From: Methylobacterium fujisawaense
GTDB lineage: Bacteria; Pseudomonadota; Alphaproteobacteria; Rhizobiales; Beijerinckiaceae
Direction: 5' to 3'
Assembly (NCBI RefSeq): GCF_014138435.1
Contig: NZ_JACJIM010000006.1
Coordinates: forward strand, 310,001-374,000
DNA: 64,000 bases
In this document: piece by piece, positions 62,315-64,000 of the stretch
Position numbering within the stretch: the first letter of the stretch is position 1
How the letters are laid out: each line of letters begins with the position of its first letter
The notes under the pieces: generated by a model
Told to the model about the DNA's origin: nothing
The model's input: only the letters and a program-made list of their open reading frames with translations
Databases searched by the model: none
Translations under genes and position numbers: made by a program

Positions 62315-64000
62315 TTATGTCGAGCGGGGCGTTGCGGCCGCATTATCGACGGTGACCACGGCCGGCCCTGTGACGGCCTTTTCCGGCCGCTGCACCCGGA
62401 ACCACAGGGCGTACAGGGCGGGCAGGAACAGGAGCGTCAGGACCGTACCGACACCGACGCCGCCGATGAGAACGTAGGCTAGCGCACCCCAGAACACCGA
62501 GTGGGTCAACGGGATGAAGGCCAGCATCGCAGCCGCCGCCGTCAGGATGACGGGCCGCGCCCGGCGCACGGTCGATTCCACGATGGCCTCATAATCCCCG
62601 AGGCCCGCCGCTTGGTCGTGGTGGATCTGGTCCACCAAGATCAGCGTGTTCCGCATGAGGATGCCCGACAGCGCGATCAGCCCGAGGATCGCGTTGAAGC
62701 CGAAGGGTTGGTGGAAGACCAACAGGGTCGGCGCGGCGCCGACGAGGCCCAGCGGTGCGGTGGCAAAGACCATGAACATGGTGGCGAACGAGCGCACCTG
62801 GATCATGATCACCGTCAGCGTCACGATGAGCATGATGGGGAACACCGCCACCAGCGACAGCATCGCCTTCTCGCTCTCCTCCACGGAGCCTGCCGTGTCG
62901 ATGCGGTAGCCCGGCGGCAGCTTGGCTTTGATCGGCGCCAGCAGCGGAACGACCTGGGCGTGGATGTCGGGCGGCTGCTTGCCGTCGAGCACGTCGCCCT
63001 GCACGCGGATGTAGGTCTCACGGTTGTAGCGCTTCAGGACCGCATCCTCGGTGCGGCTCTCCAAGCGCGCCACCTGCGAGACCGGCACCTGGCGCCCGTC
63101 CTTCGTCGCCAGCGTCAGGTCGCCGATCTCCCCCAGCGAGCGCCGCTCGGGGCCGGGGCTGCGCAGGAGGACGTCGACGGAACGCAGGTTCTCCCGGACC
63201 TGGGTGGCGGGCGTGCCGTTGAGGTAGCTCTGCAGCTGCTGGCCGGCCTCCTTGGGCGTCAAGCCGATCAAGCGCACGCGCTCTTGGTCGAGGGCAAGGT
63301 GGAGGCTCGGGGTCTTGTCGCCCCAGTCGAGATGGACCATGCGCATGTTGGGGTTCGTGGCCATCGCTTGGGCGACCTCACCGGCGATGCCGCGAATGAT
63401 GTCGAGGTCGGGTCCCACGACGCGGAAGGCGACGGGGAAGCGGACCGGTGGTCCGAACACGATCTGGAGGACCCGCACACGGGCTTCAGGAAAGCGGCCG
63501 TCCTCGACGAGCTTGCGCACCTTGCCCCGGAGGGCGTCGCGGGCATGGGAATCGGCGGTCTGCACCACGATCTGCGCGAAGGCGGGATCGGGCAGTTCCG
63601 GGTCGAAAGAGAGCACGAAGCGCGGCATGCCCTGGCCGATATAGCTCGTGATCTCACGCGCCTCGGGCAACTCGCGAACCGCCGCCTCAATCCGCTTGAC
63701 GCTGGCCTCGGTGGTGGCGAAGGCCGAGCCCGCCGGCAGGGTGACCTCGACGATGAGTTCGGGGCGCTCCGAATTCGGGAAGAATTGCTGCTCGACCTTG
63801 CCCATGGCCACGACGGCGAGTGCGAACAACCCCACCGTGATGCCGGCGGCGATCCACTTATGGTCGACGGACAGGCGCACGACGCGGCGCAGGCGTTGGT
63901 AGTTCTTCGTGGCGTAGATGGCGTCGTGCCCGCCCTCGACCTTCTCGATGTTGGGCAAGAGCTTGACGCCCAGATAGGGCGTGAAGGTCACGGCCACGAT
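62315..64000 (-). CDS. RND efflux transporter, C-terminal part (runs off the window)
   Basis: The last ~561 residues of an RND-family inner-membrane transporter; its beginning is beyond the right edge. The segment has the second large periplasmic part (SFDPELPDPAFAQIVVQTAD), the C-terminal membrane bundle with GLIALSGILMRNTLILVDQI and the proton-path neighbourhood, and a closing LLFLPALYALWFRV. It is a different RND type from the HAE1 pump at 21446, nearer to the VexF/TriC-like or heavy-metal-independent group. Family is certain, substrate is not. Confidence 0.88.
   Translation of the reverse strand: MVAVTFTPYLGVKLLPNIEKVEGGHDAIYATKNYQRLRRVVRLSVDHKWIAAGITVGLFALAVVAMGKVEQQFFPNSERPELIVEVTLPAGSAFATTEASVKRIEAAVRELPEAREITSYIGQGMPRFVLSFDPELPDPAFAQIVVQTADSHARDALRGKVRKLVEDGRFPEARVRVLQIVFGPPVRFPVAFRVVGPDLDIIRGIAGEVAQAMATNPNMRMVHLDWGDKTPSLHLALDQERVRLIGLTPKEAGQQLQSYLNGTPATQVRENLRSVDVLLRSPGPERRSLGEIGDLTLATKDGRQVPVSQVARLESRTEDAVLKRYNRETYIRVQGDVLDGKQPPDIHAQVVPLLAPIKAKLPPGYRIDTAGSVEESEKAMLSLVAVFPIMLIVTLTVIMIQVRSFATMFMVFATAPLGLVGAAPTLLVFHQPFGFNAILGLIALSGILMRNTLILVDQIHHDQAAGLGDYEAIVESTVRRARPVILTAAAAMLAFIPLTHSVFWGALAYVLIGGVGVGTVLTLLFLPALYALWFRVQRPEKAVTGPAVVTVDNAAATPRST

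Overview
The window is GC-rich DNA that looks like an aerobic alphaproteobacterial methylotroph, most probably Methylobacterium or Methylorubrum. The reasons are a 557-residue formate-tetrahydrofolate ligase (the size of methylotroph FtfL), a bacteriochlorophyll 8-vinyl reductase (BciA-type), a phasin, a groESL operon with a CIRCE element, and promoters that fit the alphaproteobacterial general stress response (GGAAC-N16/17-CGTT). The assignment is inference from gene content. I saw no rRNA, tRNA, CRISPR array or insertion sequence.

Layout. 0-7.7 kb: an OmpA-like protein, fhs, an amidohydrolase, a MarR/OmpR regulator pair with overlapping ends, a pentenoate hydratase-like enzyme and a VOC protein. 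8-11.2 kb: a CsbD stress protein with a general-stress-type promoter, then an SDR-cupin-ECF41 sigma operon preceded by an ECF41-type promoter (TGTCACA-N16-CGTC). 11.3-14.9 kb: a chemoreceptor, and a convergent CLC-type fluoride exporter preceded by a fluoride riboswitch. 15.1-19.2 kb: an arsenic locus, arsH diverging from arsR-arsC-arsB-MFS around a palindromic operator. 19.7-24.6 kb: an RND efflux pump (lipoprotein adaptor plus HAE1 transporter). 24.8-29.6 kb: small exported and stress proteins, including a secreted phospholipase A2-like protein and a VIT-family transporter.

30-42 kb is the most distinctive part. Three perfect TTGAT-N4-ATCAA palindromes (FNR/FixK/NnrR type) lie upstream of an EF-hand protein, of an HpnA-like epimerase, and between a DevC-like ABC permease and a divergent exported protein. 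I found no such site elsewhere in the window. The island also carries a second-type FtsH, a GH65 phosphorylase translationally coupled to a beta-phosphoglucomutase-like HAD protein, an ATP-grasp ligase and the ABC exporter. It reads as an oxygen- or redox-responsive set, with a possibly undescribed biosynthesis/export module at 37.1-41.7 kb.

42.5-51 kb: a phasin, a gene broken by two frameshifts, a receiver domain lacking its phospho-acceptor Asp, a DUF1254 protein, a BLUF photoreceptor followed on the same strand by a B12-binding/SCHIC protein (the two halves of Rhodobacter AppA as separate genes), a FYDLN acidic protein, and a YkgJ-type cysteine protein with no normal start codon. 51-64 kb: cspA, a YihY family protein, a transglutaminase-like protein, groES-groEL, rsgA, bciA, a deleted LysR remnant, a yellow/royal-jelly-family protein, and the 3' part of an RND transporter that runs off the window. 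Small decayed genes at 31.3, 43.9 and 60.3 kb suggest turnover in the accessory parts.
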